This document shows, in pieces, positions 23,026 to 36,600 of a stretch of DNA of 64,000 nt; position 1 is the first letter of the stretch; each line of letters opens with the position of its first letter. Under the pieces are notes generated by a model. The model saw only the letters and a program-made list of their open reading frames with translations, was not told where the DNA came from and did no database searches. Location: NCBI RefSeq assembly GCF_907164915.1, contig NC_061870.1, positions 25,829,348-25,893,347 on the forward strand, written 5' to 3'. The position numbers were made by a program, and so were the translations under genes. Source of the stretch: Impatiens glandulifera (Eukaryota > Streptophyta > Magnoliopsida > Ericales > Balsaminaceae).

Positions 23026-25480
23026 CAGAATCCTTCTCTCCTTAACCTGACTCACGATGGGTTTTCTACAACTAGGGTTTCAATCCTTGCTTAGCTTACT
23101 CAAGATGAACCCTGAAAACTGAGAATGCAGAGCAGAGGAAAAGCTCAAGCACCTGAAATGATGACAATGAATATGAATGGCTTGAGAGAAAGAACGGCTG
23201 AAAAAGAAGAGAGGAGGGGGTGAGAGATAAATACAATGGGGGAGAGTTATAGTAAGTGACCAAATTACCCATCTACTACTTTTGGTTTATACATTAACAG
23301 GGATTTAACTCGGTTAAATTTGTCGCGTAGTTAACACGCTGTCACTTAACACGCCGTTAAAAATGAGACGTTAGTTTGTTAGTTTAAATGAGTCAACTAA
23401 AATTCTGAATTTATGGTTGTTAAAGACAACTTTAATTAAGTTAGAAGACTTATCGACTCGACTTAGGTTAGAAGAGCATTATTGAAAATGACACGAAGAT
23501 AGTTTAGTCATTGTAAACGAAGGCGTCTTATTTGTGGTTGAATTTTGAAGACAAATTTAAAGGTCACTACTCATCATTTAACCCTACCCTAAGTAATTCA
23601 AATAATACCACATTAATTCGATTAGGATAACACGTGTTTAATTAATGCTCGATCGATCAGATCATTCTTATCCAAACAACTTTATCGTATATTGTCACAC
23701 TTGTATTAATGTATGTTCTTTCAACTTTTAATTTTATTTATGTTAAAATGTCATAATTATTTGCAAGTTTTTGAATATATATTGCTTCCACTTTAAATTT
23801 AATTTAGGTTAAAAGTGTCATTTATATATGTATTAAGATAATGTGTCAATTAAGTTCAGCCACTCTATTGTGAGTCTCCACTTAATCTACCGGATTTGAA
23901 TGTATTGAGAAAATTAGTTATTTCAAAAAAATTATATTAAAGTGATGATACATGCTTTTTTTTCTTCTTCTTTTATCTATTTTTTTATAATAATTTTACC
24001 ATCATTATTTATTTATTATTTTATAATCATATACTAATAATATTTTTATTTATCATTTAAATAATTAATGGGAATGTAATATTATAAGATTATAATTAAT
24101 ATTTTCATGCTATTGATGTGAATTTATTTTATTTAATTTAAATATGATTATTTAAATGTAAATAAAATATAATAGCAAATTAAAAATATATTTATTATTT
24201 AATGTAGATTTGTTTTTTGAATGGTTGTAGTATAAAAACTCCAACCAATAACTTGATAGATTTTTTATTAATAAAATTTAATAATAATAAAAAATAAACT
24301 TCACTTTTGAAATATGATAGGTAAATTGAAATATTTGTTATGACCAATTGTGTTATGGAAATGACTTGTATTTCCTTCGTAGGGTTGCTCACAAAGGTTA
24401 TTTAAAACATTTGGTCATTTATAAACTCTAAAATCGATTATTTATTTGAAATTTGTTTATTTTAAAAATCTATTAATTGTATATTACTATTATTTATATA
24501 TATATAACTAAATATGAAATTAATGTATTAAATAATAATAAATAAATAATAGTTACAATATTAAGTAATTAGTTCATTTATTTAAATAAATAATAACTTA
24601 TTTTGAATTTGTAAATATAAAATAGGGTCGAAAAAATTATCGATATTATTAGTATATCGAAAATACCATACAATTTTTATTGAAATATCAATTTTTTCAA
24701 TATACAAAAAAAAGTTAAAATATGGTACAAATACCAAAATTATTGATACGATACTGAATAACCAAAATAATATATAATAATATAATATAATATAATAAAG
24801 AAATAAAGAATAATTAATAAAATAATTATGATTTAATTTCCATTTCAGAGATTAGAGTAATGTCGCGACTCGCGATTATAAAATTTTAAGCAAGTTCAAA
24901 TTGTCATCAATTAATCAAGTAATTTTTGTAAAATTTATTTCTTTTTTCGAACATATTTTATGTTCAACTTTAAATGCATTTATTTGGTCTCTAAATCATT
25001 TTTTTAATGTGTAACTCCCAAAAACCCTTCTCCCAAAAGAGTTTGATGTTCAAAAAATTTCTATATCGGTTTACATATCAAAATCTTTTTTAATAAAACA
25101 TTATTTTAAAAGGTTTATATAAATATGTCCTAACATCTTAAAATTAATATAATAATAATTAATTTTGATCAAATTTTAAATAATCTTTTAAATTTGAAAT
25201 AATCAAATTAAAATTTAATTTAAAGAAATATGTATTTTAAATTAATTAAAAATAATTAATTTAAAAGATCATTTATTTGATAAGAGTCGACAATTGATTT
25301 TAAAATCAATAAATTATACGTCTACAAACGTATTTTTGACTAGAGTCTCTTTTTGGTTCGATGTTTAGTGATACTCAGAAACGAGTTTTCAAGCTATATC
25401 CTCTATACCCGTTTAAAAAACGGCTTCTACTTTATAAAATTTTGGCTCTTGAAAACTTGGTTTTATTACATTTTATTTAA
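23026..25480. other. Promoter side of the membrane-protein gene, then AT-rich DNA
   Basis: 23026-23260 contains the probable 5' leader (pyrimidine-rich on the minus strand) and a possible 5'-UTR intron acceptor (catttcag) near 23154. Beyond that is AT-rich DNA with no recognised gene. Confidence 0.45.
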
Positions 25481-27330
25481 CCAATTATTCTTCAGATCCT
25501 AGACATGCACAAGTTTTTTCCTAGTATTTAAAATTGTAAAAAAATATATTTAAATTCTGGTACCTAAGGTTGATGTCGATGATTAACGAGGAAAGACCTT
25601 TGAAGGCATTAGGATCTAAAAATAATTCTCAAACAGGTCTTTATCAAAAAAAAATTATGAAAATATTTTTTGTGAAAATATTTTGAAATAGTTTTCAATT
25701 TTTTTTTTTAGATTTTTAGAAAATGGTCGGGGGCTTCAAAATTAATTTTGAAATTTAAAAATTTATTACGTTTTATTTAATCAATTTATTTCAAAAAATT
25801 TTAAATTTTAAATTTAAAAATTCCAACCATACAAGTCCATCGGTTGCTTCGGTCTGGGGTGCGCTTTCCTCAGTCTCGGGTCGAGGTCTATTGGTTGGGG
25901 TGCGGGAGCTTCTCAGTTTGGGTGCGAGAGCTTCTCGATCTGGGTATGAAAGACTATCGGTCCTAGGCTAACTCTAGGCTAAATTTCCATCGGTCTTGGG
26001 CTATCATTGGGTTAACTTTCTTCGATCGTCAAGAACATCAAACTGCAAGTTTGGTATTTTTGACTAGGGCTTTAATTTTTTTATCCAAGGACATGAGAAG
26101 CTTTGACTGGTATCAAGAATCACCTATAACTTCATCCCGATGTATCATTCGATCTGGATGATGTTCAATTTATCTCAACCAATTTTGAGGTCAAAAAATA
26201 GGTTTTGGGATTTTGAACTTTAATGAAGCGTATATGTTGAATGAAACCAAATCATGAACATTGGTTGTTCATTTTAATTAATTCAAGAATTGAATTTTTA
26301 TTTTTTATACAAAAAATTAATTTTTGATCAAACATGATCGGGATGCCTTGAAATTGGTTTCAATTTGTTCCTAATATCAATGGAAACATGTTGAGAAATT
26401 TTTTGGTTGCTGTTCTTGAGTAATAGAATAAAACCCGATTTTGAACAAATTTCAATATCAAATTTGGGTATTTCTAATTTAGGTTGATTAATTTAGTTTT
26501 ATTTCACTAGAGAGCTTATAAATGATTATAGAATCGTTTTCCAATCAAGAAATCATACAATCATGCAGTATGTAAAACTGGTCGAATTGAAATATAAGAT
26601 TTCAATTTATACTTGTAAATCGATTTACAGTATGATTGGAAGTTTACTATGAGTTAGAGAACACTTCTTAACTCTTTTAGAAGCTTCATAAATGCTTAAA
26701 TCAAAGCCTTATTGTCTTACACGAAACTTTAGAAATTTCAGAAAGTTTGAAGATCTTTACTGTCGCATTTTCGTTTGAGCTTGATTAAGAGGTGGAGAGT
26801 GAATCTCTTGTCTTCAGTTTGCATAGAGGATGCTATTTATAGGCTCCCAAGGTCGGTTCATCGACCAAGTCGACTTGATTTGGTCAAAAGACCATTGGTG
26901 GTCTTTTGTTTGATCTCCGACCAGTTACCCTTATAAGCAATGATATTGCCTCAAAGTGTAGGGGAAATGATCATCGGAGTAAGGTGATCATTTTACCTTT
27001 TGAACGGAGTCAAACAGTGGAAAAATGACAAAATTCAATCTTTGAAAAACAAAGATGAAAGTTTGTTCTTATCTAGTTCGTCGTCGCGAGAAAGAAGACA
27101 AACCAGGCAAAACGACGTCGTTTCAAGCCAAAAATCGAATGCGGGACGCTCCGTCCGCATTCCATTGGCGATGGGCGATCCGCGCGCATTTGGGTTGATG
27201 TAGTTGTAGGCGCGCGAAAGCGTCCTACTTTCGCTGAAGCGGGCTATGCGGTTGGCTTTTGGGCGTTGAATGATAATCCAATGCTCATCTCATGGCTGTG
27301 TGGTCTACTGCTATAATTTCTTCTATTTCG
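25480..27330 (-). mobile_element. LTR-like segment, possibly solo Ty3-type LTR
   Basis: Less AT-rich than its flanks. On the minus strand there is a strong TATA box (CCTATAAATAGC, at 26834-26841) followed by a leader of the type seen in plant LTR retrotransposons (gagattcactctcc). Upstream of it is a GC-rich block (27100-27250) with aaacgacgtcg and gcggacggagcgtcccgc. A run of degenerate tandem units resembling gggtgcgagagcttctc lies at 25850-25950. No LTR partner, primer-binding site or coding region was found. The ends are undefined. Confidence 0.4.
26834..26841 (-). promoter_or_regulatory. TATA box in the LTR-like segment
   Basis: TATAAATA on the minus strand in the context GCCTATAAATAGCATCC. 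It sits in the only GC-balanced stretch of the area. Confidence 0.45.
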
Positions 27331-28160
27331 TCTTCATCAGATTTCAACATTTTTTCCAGCCTTGAAGTTTGTTTGAAATTAAATTTTTTTCATTTTTTTT
27401 TTTCAATTTTCACCATATAAAATATTTTTAATAAATATTAAATTAATTTTTTTTATTTATTTTATTTTATTTTGTATATGTTTAGGTTTAATAAATGATT
27501 TATTTGAGATAAAATGTATATATCATTTAACCTAAATTATTTATTTTAATCTCTTTGATTTTTTTTAATTAAATTGAGATAAAATGAGTACAACATTTAT
27601 TCTAATTTTTATTTTATTTTTATTCTTAGCCTTTACTTTAATTAATTGAGATTTAATTATTACAATAATTAATCACATTTAATTATTTAATCATGTTATT
27701 CGCTTTAATTTTAATTATTTTGATTTTGTTTAATCAAAATAATTATAAATTGAGTGAGTGAAATTTTATACATAAACTTTCGATAATATATAAATTATGA
27801 ATAAAGTAAATACGTTATCGAACCATCATAATATAAAATGAGTGTAGGCTTGAAAAGAAAGAAAAATTAATTGTGCTGATTAAAACAAATGAAGTACAAA
27901 AATAATAACATGAGATAATCGGACCATTTATAAATTTTGCCACACAATAAATATAAATATTATTATTTTTAAATAGACGAATATATACCAACTTCGTAAC
28001 AAATTAAATATTTTGTACCGAACTAGTTAATATATTTTTTTAGCATGAGCTTCATAGCCGTTATGAATTCACACAAAATAATAAGTTTGCTTATAGTATT
28101 ATTAATATATATATATATATTAATATATATATATATATATATATATTACTATATATTTAA
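27330..28160. other. AT-rich DNA without recognised features
   Basis: Reiterated attt and taattatt words, with (TA)n at about 28110-28146. No gene seen. Confidence 0.5.
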
Positions 28161-28485
28161 TGATGCTTAATTTTGAAAGTGTCCGGATTGCCGGGTCGAG
28201 AGTTATGATTAATTTGGATATATGTGAGAGTAAATGGATACTTGGGGTCGGATTCTGGGTTGACCCGCCCATAAACTTAAAACGGTTAAAAATAAAATTA
28301 AAAATGTTATAGGTATGTTTTGAACTCGCAACCTAACAAAAAGAAATATATCTCTTTAACCAACTAGGCTAATAACACTTTGATAAACGTGGGACGTTGT
28401 AACAATATAAGTTCAACTTTTTAACTAACTAATATATATATAACTCTCGATCCGACAATCTAAACACTTTCAAAATTAAGCATCA
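28161..28485. mobile_element. Foldback MITE with 44-bp terminal inverted repeats
   Basis: 325 bp. The left end (tgatgcttaattttgaaagt, continuing to 28204) and the right end (28442-28485) are inverse copies matching at about 39 of 44 positions. All five differences are C/T or G/A at CpG-rich spots. The inner sequence is the dispersed family also found at 5519, 29003 and 29999. Confidence 0.75.
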
Positions 28486-28492
28486 TTATATA

Positions 28493-28997
28493 TAAGCGGT
28501 CGAGGCGGCCGCCTAGGCGGTAGGCGGTCCAACACCGCTCCGCCTATACATGAGGCGGTCAGATTATTTAATTATTTATTATTTATAATTAATTAATTAC
28601 TAATATTAATATATATATAAATTCAATAAAAACACTCTTTATCTCCCACTATTTATATAAATTTTGAAATGATTCTTTACAATTCAATTCATTTATCTTC
28701 TTCTTTTCCGTTTCTTATCTCATTCACCTCATCTCCCTTATCATCTACATATTATTCGATCATCTAAACATCTATCTCTTCTTCAGCTCGTCTACATACT
28801 TATTTTTGTTAGATGTTACTATGTTAGAGAATATTAATTTAGCTTTTTGATAAAATCATAATTATAGAACATCTTTATTATATTTATATTTAAATTTATT
28901 TATATTGAACCGCTTAGACACCGCCTAAGCACCGCCTAGACACCTGAGGCAGTAGGCAGTCACTTACCGCTCCGCCACCGCCTACCGTCATTTAGAA
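28493..28997. mobile_element. GC-ended MITE with reiterated ggcggt units
   Basis: Both ends are unusually GC-rich and built from agcggt / taggcggt units on opposite strands (28496-28560 and 28917-28988), around an AT-rich core. The right end, read on the minus strand, is CAGTGTTCTAAATGACGG, an hAT-like terminus. The left terminus is degenerate and no clean target duplication was found. It lies between two copies of the tgatgctt family. Confidence 0.5.
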
Positions 28998-29002
28998 CAC
29001 TG

Positions 29003-29330
29003 ATGATGCTTAATTTTGAAAGTGTCTGAATTGTCGAATCGAGAGTTGTGGTTAATTTGGATATATATATATGTGAGAGTCAATGGATATTTGAGTCGAA
29101 TTTTGGGTTGACTCGCCATAAACTTAAAACGGTTAAAAATAAAATAAAAAATGTTATATGTATGTTTTGAAATCGCAACCTAACAAAATAAGTACAAATT
29201 TTTAACCAACTTGGCTAATAACACTTTTTATTTTAATTTAACACCAAATTTGATAAACGTGGGACGTTGTAACAATATATTTTTATCCGTGTGCATCGCA
29301 CGAGAATCTTTATAGTTCTATAAAATAATG
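29003..29330 (+). repeat. tgatgctt family copy with Helitron-like 3' end
   Basis: Same left end and body as 28161-28485, but in place of a right inverted repeat it continues through gggacgttgtaacaatat to a hairpin, ccgtgtgcatcgcacgag. That resembles the GC-rich hairpin near plant Helitron 3' ends. A clean CTRR terminus is not visible in this copy. Confidence 0.45.
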
Positions 29331-29689
29331 TTATACCAAATAATATGAAAATTTGCATCAAGTTTTTTATACTTATTTTAATAATATTGGTCATGTTTAA
29401 AAATATAACTAATTTGAATGGATAAATATTTATTAAATTTATTAATATATATAAAATTAAATTATATTTTATAATATTATTTTATTTAAATTAATATTTA
29501 AGTAAGATATTAAAAAAAAATCAAAATAACTTTTTACATCAGCATTTCCATATTTCCATATTGGGCCTGAATCTATATTTCAAAAACTACCCAAATAATA
29601 TAACCCAATTATATGTGAAAAATGGGAATTTCAATCCATCTGCACTCATATAAATCTTGATATAGTTCAATATAATTGATTTTGATAAA

Positions 29690-29759
29690 CTCCCAACGTC
29701 CCACGTTGTAAAAATATAAGTTTAACTTTTTAACTAACTAATATATATATTTATATATA
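29690..29759. repeat. Internal fragment of the tgatgctt family
   Basis: Contains the near-palindrome aacgtcccacgttgt and the tttaactttttaactaacta block also seen at about 28385-28440. Confidence 0.5.
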
Positions 29760-29978
29760 TAGGGCCGGCCCTGGGGTAAGCCCGACAAACCCTCGGGCTA
29801 AGGCAGCCCACCCCCAAGGCAGCCCATTTATTAAAAATACTTAGGTTTTAATTAAATATATTATAATTTTGAACACCATTTTTTTATTAAATTTTTTAAC
29901 TCGACCTAGGGCAACAAAAAAATATCGTGCTTTTTTCTAATGGGGCTGGGGCAGCCCAAAACTCGGGGCCGACTCTGT
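29760..29978. mobile_element. hAT-like MITE, agggccggccctg family
   Basis: Starts AGGGCCGGCCCTGGGGTAAG and ends CGGGGCCGACTCTG, an imperfect inverse. It inserted into a (TA)n tract, so the target duplication (tatatata) is not informative. Same family as 53742-53971, which has a clear 8-bp duplication. Confidence 0.7.
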
Positions 29979-29998
29979 ATATATATATATATATAATG

Positions 29999-30317
29999 AT
30001 GCTTAATTTTAAAAGTGTCCAGATTGACGGGTCGAGAGTTGTGGTTAATTTGGATATATATGTGAGAGTAAATGGATACTTTGGTCGAATTCTGGGTTGA
30101 CCCGCCATAAACTTAAAACGGTTAAAAATAAAATAAAAAATACTATAGGTATGTTTTGAAATCGCAACCTAACAAAATAAGTACAACTTTTTAACCAACT
30201 TGATTAATAACACTTTTTATTTTTAATTCAACACCAAATTTGATTAACGTGAGACGTTGTAACAATATATTTTTATCCGTATGTATCGCACGTGGATCTT
30301 CCTAATTCTTTTATTAA
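29999..30317 (+). repeat. tgatgctt family copy with Helitron-like 3' end
   Basis: Third long copy: tgatgcttaattttaaaagt at the start, then the shared body, then hairpin ccgtatgtatcgcacgtgg and cttcCTAA|t. The CTAA before T fits the CTRR-T rule of Helitron ends. Confidence 0.45.
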
Positions 30318-30885
30318 ATCCACTATGTCAATGCAAAGTGCAAACATCAAAGTTCATTCAATGAAATTTAAAACTGAAACCACAACTACAAATTTTAAAA
30401 ATTAATTACCTTTTTAGAATTTAACTTAATGATTTTATTTTATTTTATTTTAAAATATAAAATATTTTGAAATTAAATAATTCTATTTATAATAGGTAAA
30501 ATCAATAATAATTTTTAAAATAAAATATTTTCAAATAATGATTTAGATTTTAGATGTTTTAAATAAAATTAATTATATATAATACTTTTTTTTGTTTGAT
30601 TATTTTCTGGACAAGAAGATATATATTATCCAATAAGGCTCATTTTTTTCAAATTTAGGGCCCATTCAGTATTCAGTTATAAGGCCCATTAAAATTATGC
30701 TTATATTAATGGAAACTACATAATATGAAATTCTCAACCTAACAACACTTACAACTCCAATTTTGATTTCAATTCGTAAAAAAACGGTAGTCAAAACCCT
30801 ACATTAGCATAACATTACATTGACATTCCAGATTTAAAATACTTCATACAAAAATGCAACATGACAAAAAAAAAATCGTTGACAA
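30318..30885. other. AT-rich DNA without recognised features
   Basis: No gene or repeat terminus recognised. Confidence 0.4.
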
Positions 30886-30889
30886 TTCG

Positions 30890-31385
30890 TCAACACTATA
30901 TTTCAATATCTTCAATTCAGTGATAAATTTTCAACCAGATGAATTGAATTCCAGATTTAGTGATGAAGTAGTAGAGTTCCTTATACTTAGTTATGCTTTT
31001 ATATCCTAAAGATAATTTTAAATTATTTAAGGATGAGATATTTGTAAATTGGCTGAAAAGTATTATTCAAAAGATTTTAGTGAACAAAAAATACATTATT
31101 TGAGATCTTAACTCCGTAAGAATGAAATTGATGTTTCTCGATGAGAATTTTTAAAATATGTCTTCCATTAATGAATTGTGTCGCAAATTAGTTGAAACAA
31201 ATAAGTCACAAAATTATAATTTGATTGATAGATTGATTTGAATTTTTTTACTTTATCAATTTCTACCGCTACTACAGAACAAGATGATTTATATTGAACG
31301 AGAGTTGGTTGAAAATATTAATTCAGATTTTATAATAAATGAATTTTATTCTATAAATAATATAAGTTGCAACTTAAATAATATG
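30890..31385 (+). pseudogene. Decayed hAT transposase C-terminus
   Basis: Broken frames still spell the C-terminal part of a ZMYM-type hAT transposase: NSRFSDEVVEFLILSYAF, DNFKLFKDEIFVNWL, MSSINELCRKLVETNKSQNY, then YIERELVENINSDFIINEFY. Multiple stops and shifts, and no terminal repeats identified. Confidence 0.6.
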
Positions 31386-32713
31386 TAAAAGTTGTTAAAT
31401 TTCATAAATTTTATTAATATTATTTTTACATTTTTAATAATACGAGATAAAATTTTAAAATTTTAAATTAAGTATTCTCTTCACTTTTAGATTTCATTTA
31501 TTTATTTTATTTTAGTAGAATTATTCGTGTATCTATTCGATTAATATGCTCACTTGTTATAGGTAATAGTTCCATATCTATAATGTTTATAAAATATTAA
31601 AACTTTATAAACCAAGAAAAACAAATCTTGGATTTGACCAGTCACCGTCATGACATTCACTTAAATTTAAGCCGTTTTAATTAAGAATCGAAAATGTAAT
31701 CTCTAGTCTCTTAATAATTATTCTCTTCACTTAAAAAAGTGAATTTAGATTATCGTGGTATCCTTAAAAACAAAATTCTACTTAATTATAATATTTAAGC
31801 ATGAGAAGAGGGAAGAAAGAACATGCATTCCGCACTCCCAATAATCTAATAAAGATCAAAATAATTAGTAATTATTTAAACAACTTGCATTAATATTGTC
31901 CATTCTTTGTACATTATATAATATTAATCATGTTAGATCCTATAAAATATATATAGGGTGTTTCTATTTAAATGCATAATAATCATGATTAGTCTGAGAA
32001 TCTTGAAAAGTTAGTAGAGCAGTCAACTTCTTCAAAAGTAAAAAAAAAAAAAAAAAAGGTGATTAAGCACTAGATCAGCTTAATTAAAGCCTTAAAGCAC
32101 AATTAAATAAGTAATTAACTTGCCAGAAATGGCAATTACTTGCAAGTTAATTAATAATTAGCATTATCTCTCTTGATGATTTGATCACAGTACATATACA
32201 AACCATTACAAAAACAAGTTAAGGGTATCCTCAATCTTAAAATAATTAAAATGATAAATTATGAAAAATGATAAACTAATAAATGTTTGTGTCATACAGT
32301 CTAATGTATTAACAATGATATGTTACCGACATTAATAAGTTAATATAGTCTAAAACTATAGCGATTTTAAATTGAATCAACGTTGATATATATTTTTTGA
32401 AAAATGGTTAAAATCATTTTATTAAAATTTCAAAATGGGAGGATAAAAAATTTAGACAATTTTAGCTATAATTAAAAATGATAAAAATAATATGTTATAT
32501 GTTAATAAAAAATAATTTAAAATGATATGTTATAATTTGATTAGTAACATGATATGTTATATTATACTCTATTTTAAAATAATAAATTAATATAAATTTT
32601 ATGTTATAATTTATTAGTATAGCTGAATTAAAAAGAAAGTTTTATCACCGTTTGTTCCTCTTATATATATATATATATATATATTTTATTAGTATAGCTT
32701 AAGTAAAAGAGTT
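31386..32713. other. AT-rich DNA without recognised genes
   Basis: A poly-A run lies at 32040-32057 and (TA)n at about 32662-32683. No coding region seen. Confidence 0.45.
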
Positions 32714-32797
32714 GTGTAACTCTGGGGCGGAGGGTGAGCTCCCCACCTAAATTAAAATCTTAAAATGAAATATTATATATATGTATTTCACATAAAA

Positions 32798-32868
32798 CTT
32801 TTAGCCCAGATGGCTATGTAACTAGACTTTGAACCTTGAGGTCAGGTGATTAATCCCTGGCCTCATCT
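32798..32868 (+). other. tRNA-like module in the hAT 5' region
   Basis: The segment agcccagatggctatg ... ttgaaccttgaggtcaggtg ... attaatccc resembles the A-box to B-box span of a tRNA (agctcagtgg ... ggttcgaatcc). A comparable module sits at the same relative place in the hAT at 40226. Confidence 0.4.
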
Positions 32869-33331
32869 TTAAAATAGTTATTATTAATATTTTTTAATAT
32901 TTATAATAATACATAAATTTTAATTAATATATAAATAAAGTATAAAAAATTATATATAAAATAATGTAAATCATATAATAATATTATTTATTTTAAAATT
33001 ATATTTATATAATAATTATACATTATTTTTTATTTATTTCAATATAATTAATAATACAAATTATTTATAAGGGTATAATATAAAAATTAAATAATAATAG
33101 TGTTTTATATTTCTTAATTTTAGACTATTTCAAAAATTTATAATAAAATATAAATTAATATTAATAAACAAGTTAAAATAGTTAAATTGGTTTGATTCGG
33201 TATTTAAATAAAGAATTTGATATCCCTACTCAAAACCTAACAAATCTCCTAGAATTGATGGTGATGTAACTTATCTTAAACTTGATCAAACATTACGTAT
33301 TCCGATATGGAAATATCCTTTTAATCAAAGG

Positions 33332-33567
33332 TGTTGTGCGGAATGCAAGAAAATGATGAACAATGAAGTGTGAAAATAAACAGATGAAGAGAGATTTCTG
33401 ATTATGAAAAGATAAAGATAAAACAGATTACAACTAATGAAAAAGAATTGCAGCTATCTAAAGTCAGAAAAAAAATAAAACGTAAAACACCTAACTTAAT
33501 AAGCATAACTGAATAAATGTGAAATAACTGAAATTATTAATTCCTATACTAAAGGCAAAACGTTACA
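33332..33567 (-). repeat. 3' LTR of the copia at 33.3-37.9 kb
   Basis: 236 bp, paired with 37690-37925. Confidence 0.95.
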
Positions 33568-33615
33568 AATCTCCACCTTGCCTTAGTATCACCCAACAAG
33601 AAAAGCCTTATCAGG

Positions 33616-36600
33616 CTACTTCCAACTGTCAACATTTAGCAAATCCAAACAATGAGTGAATTTACTAAGTGGGACCGGCTTCGTGAACATGTCAGCAGGA
33701 TTATGATGTGTGTTGATCTTCTTCACTTTGATTCTCCTCTCAGTACGAAGAAAATGATAACGAACATCAATATGTTTGGTTCTATCATGATGCACTTGAT
33801 CTTTGGCCAAACAAATAGCACTTAAGCTATCACAAAAAACAATTGCCTGATCATGATGGATACCAAGGTCACTGATTAATCCTTTCAACCATATACCTTC
33901 CTTGGCTGCTTCAGTTAGCGCCATATACTCAGCCTCGGTAGTGGACAACGTCACCGTCGACTGTAATGTTGCCTTCCAACTAACCACAGAGTCACCAAGA
34001 GTGTAAACATAACCAGTCATTGATCTTCTACCATCGATATCTGCAGCATAATCTGAGTCAGAATAACCAGTTACGAGACACTGATTATTACTCCCATAAA
34101 TGAGACCAACATCGGATGTGCCTCTCAGATAGCGAAATATTCGCTTTACCGCTTGCCAGTGTTCCTTACCAGGTCGAGACATAAACCTGCTAACAACACT
34201 AACTGAATACGCAATATCAGGTCTAGTGCATACCATGGCATACATTAAACTACCTACCGCACTAGCATACGGTACATTAGACATGTATAACTTCTCAGCT
34301 TCAGACTGGGGTGCGAATGCAGACAAATGATCAGTAACAGCTGCAGGAGTATTGAGAGCCTTTGCTGTACTCATCCCAAAACGAGACAACATTTTCATAA
34401 TATAACTCTTCTGTGAAAGAAATAGCTTCTTTTGAACTCGATCTCTTACTATTTCCATGCCCAGAATTTTTCGTGCTCCACCTAGATCTTTCATATCAAA
34501 CTCAGAACTAAGAAGGTCTTTCAGCTTTTGAATCTCCGACATTTTCTTGGCTGCGATTAACATGTCGTCTACATACAGGAGTAAATAAATCAAAGAACCA
34601 TCACTGACTTTGTTGTGATAGACACAACAATCATATGCACTCCTATTGTAACCATGTTCAATCATGAAATTGTCAAATCGCTTATACCACTGTCGAGGAG
34701 ACTGTTTAAGTCCATACAAAGACTTCTTCAGACTACAAACATGTGTTTCCTTACCAGGAACAAGAAATCCTTTAGGCTGACTCACCAGTATATCCTCTTC
34801 AATCTCACCATGTAAGAAAGCCGTCTTCACGTCTAATTGCTCGAGTTCCAGATCCTGATGTGCTACTATAGCTAGTAGTACCCTGATAGAAGTGTGTCGG
34901 ACTACAGGTGAGAATATCTCATTGTAGTCTACGCCTTCCTTTTGACTGAATCCCTTTGCAACTAATCGTGCTTTATATTTGGTCCCTTCAGCACTAGAGG
35001 TTCCATCTTTCCTTTTGAAAATCCATTTACACCCAATGACTCTTCTTCCCTTAGGTAAAGTAACCAGCTCCCATGTATTATTCTTGTGAAGTGATTCCAT
35101 CTCCTCACACATGGCAGCAATCCATTGCGCAGAATCAGCACCATTAACAGCTTCATTGTAAGAAGATGGCTCGTTATGTATGACATCTTCAGCTACCTAA
35201 AGTGCATAACTTACCATTTCTTCAGTATCATTTATAGAGGGACTGATTGTCCTACTTCCAGGACCAGTTGAGATCTTTCTTCCCTCGATTGAATGAATTA
35301 ACCTGTCAGGAGCTTTAATTTGCCTTCTAAGTCGTGTTGCAATGTCAGATTGACTTTCAGGTGCTCCAAATTGATAAACTTCCTCAGATGGCTTATCAGT
35401 ATCGTGTGTCATGTCAGTTGTCCCTTGAATTGGAGCCACCTCAAGCTCCACCTGTTTCTCGGTATTATTATTTTCTCCAGAAAGTGATGGCTTGATAGAG
35501 GAGTTAAGTATAAACTTCTCATTAAAGGTGACATCCCTGTTGAGGATTACTCTACCTTCAGAAGATGACCAGATTCTATATCCCTTGACTCCATCTCCAT
35601 AGCCCATGAAAATACCCTGTTTTGCCCTTGGTTCCAACTTTCCTTCATTAACATGATAGTAAGATGTGCACCCAAAGACTTTCAAATGAGAATAATCAAC
35701 GACATTACCAGACCATACCTCGTAAGGGATTCTGCAATCAATCCCAGTGTGTGGTGCACGATTTATCAGATAGCAAGCTGTTAAGACAGCCTCGCTCCAG
35801 TACTTTCTAGTCAATCCCGCATTAGAGAGCATGCTTCTAACTCTCTCTAACAATGTTTGATTCACCCTTTCTGCTACACCATTCTGCTGTGGTGTACCTC
35901 GGACAGTGTGATGTCTTGCAATCCCCATATCCCTGCAGAACTCATTAAACTCAGATGAACAGAATTCAAGCCCATTATCTGTTCGCAGCCTCTTAACCTT
36001 CTTTCCAGTTTGATTCTCCATCAGTGCCTTCCAATGTTTGAAGGTCTTAAATACCTCGCTCTTATGTCTCAGAAGATACAACCAGGTCATCCTTGAGTAA
36101 TCATCTATGAATGTTACAAAATAGCTATAACCTCCTATACCTTCAACTTGAGTAGGACCCCAGCAATCAGAGTGGATATAATCCAGTGTGCCCTTAGTTT
36201 TGTGAACTCCCTTACTGAACTTGCGGCGATGTTTTTTCCCGAAAATGCAGTGTTCACACAACTCAAGGTTGGTAACCTTGTGGCCAGATAGAAGATCTCG
36301 TTTGGACACAATTTGCATCCCCCTCTCCCCCATATGTCCAAGTCGCATATGCCACAACTTGGTTACATCAGGGTGCCGATTCACAGATTTGGATGCGACC
36401 GCAGCGGAACCTGTCAGCGTCTTACCTTGTAGTATATACAAGGTATTCTGTTTAATACCTTTCAGTATTATTTTTGAACCTTTACTGATGCACAATGTTC
36501 CTTCTTCACCGCTAAACTTGAAACCTTTAGCATCTAAAATGCCTAAAGATATTAAGTTCTTCTTCAGTTGAGGAACATGCCAAACGTCAGTTAGGGTCCG

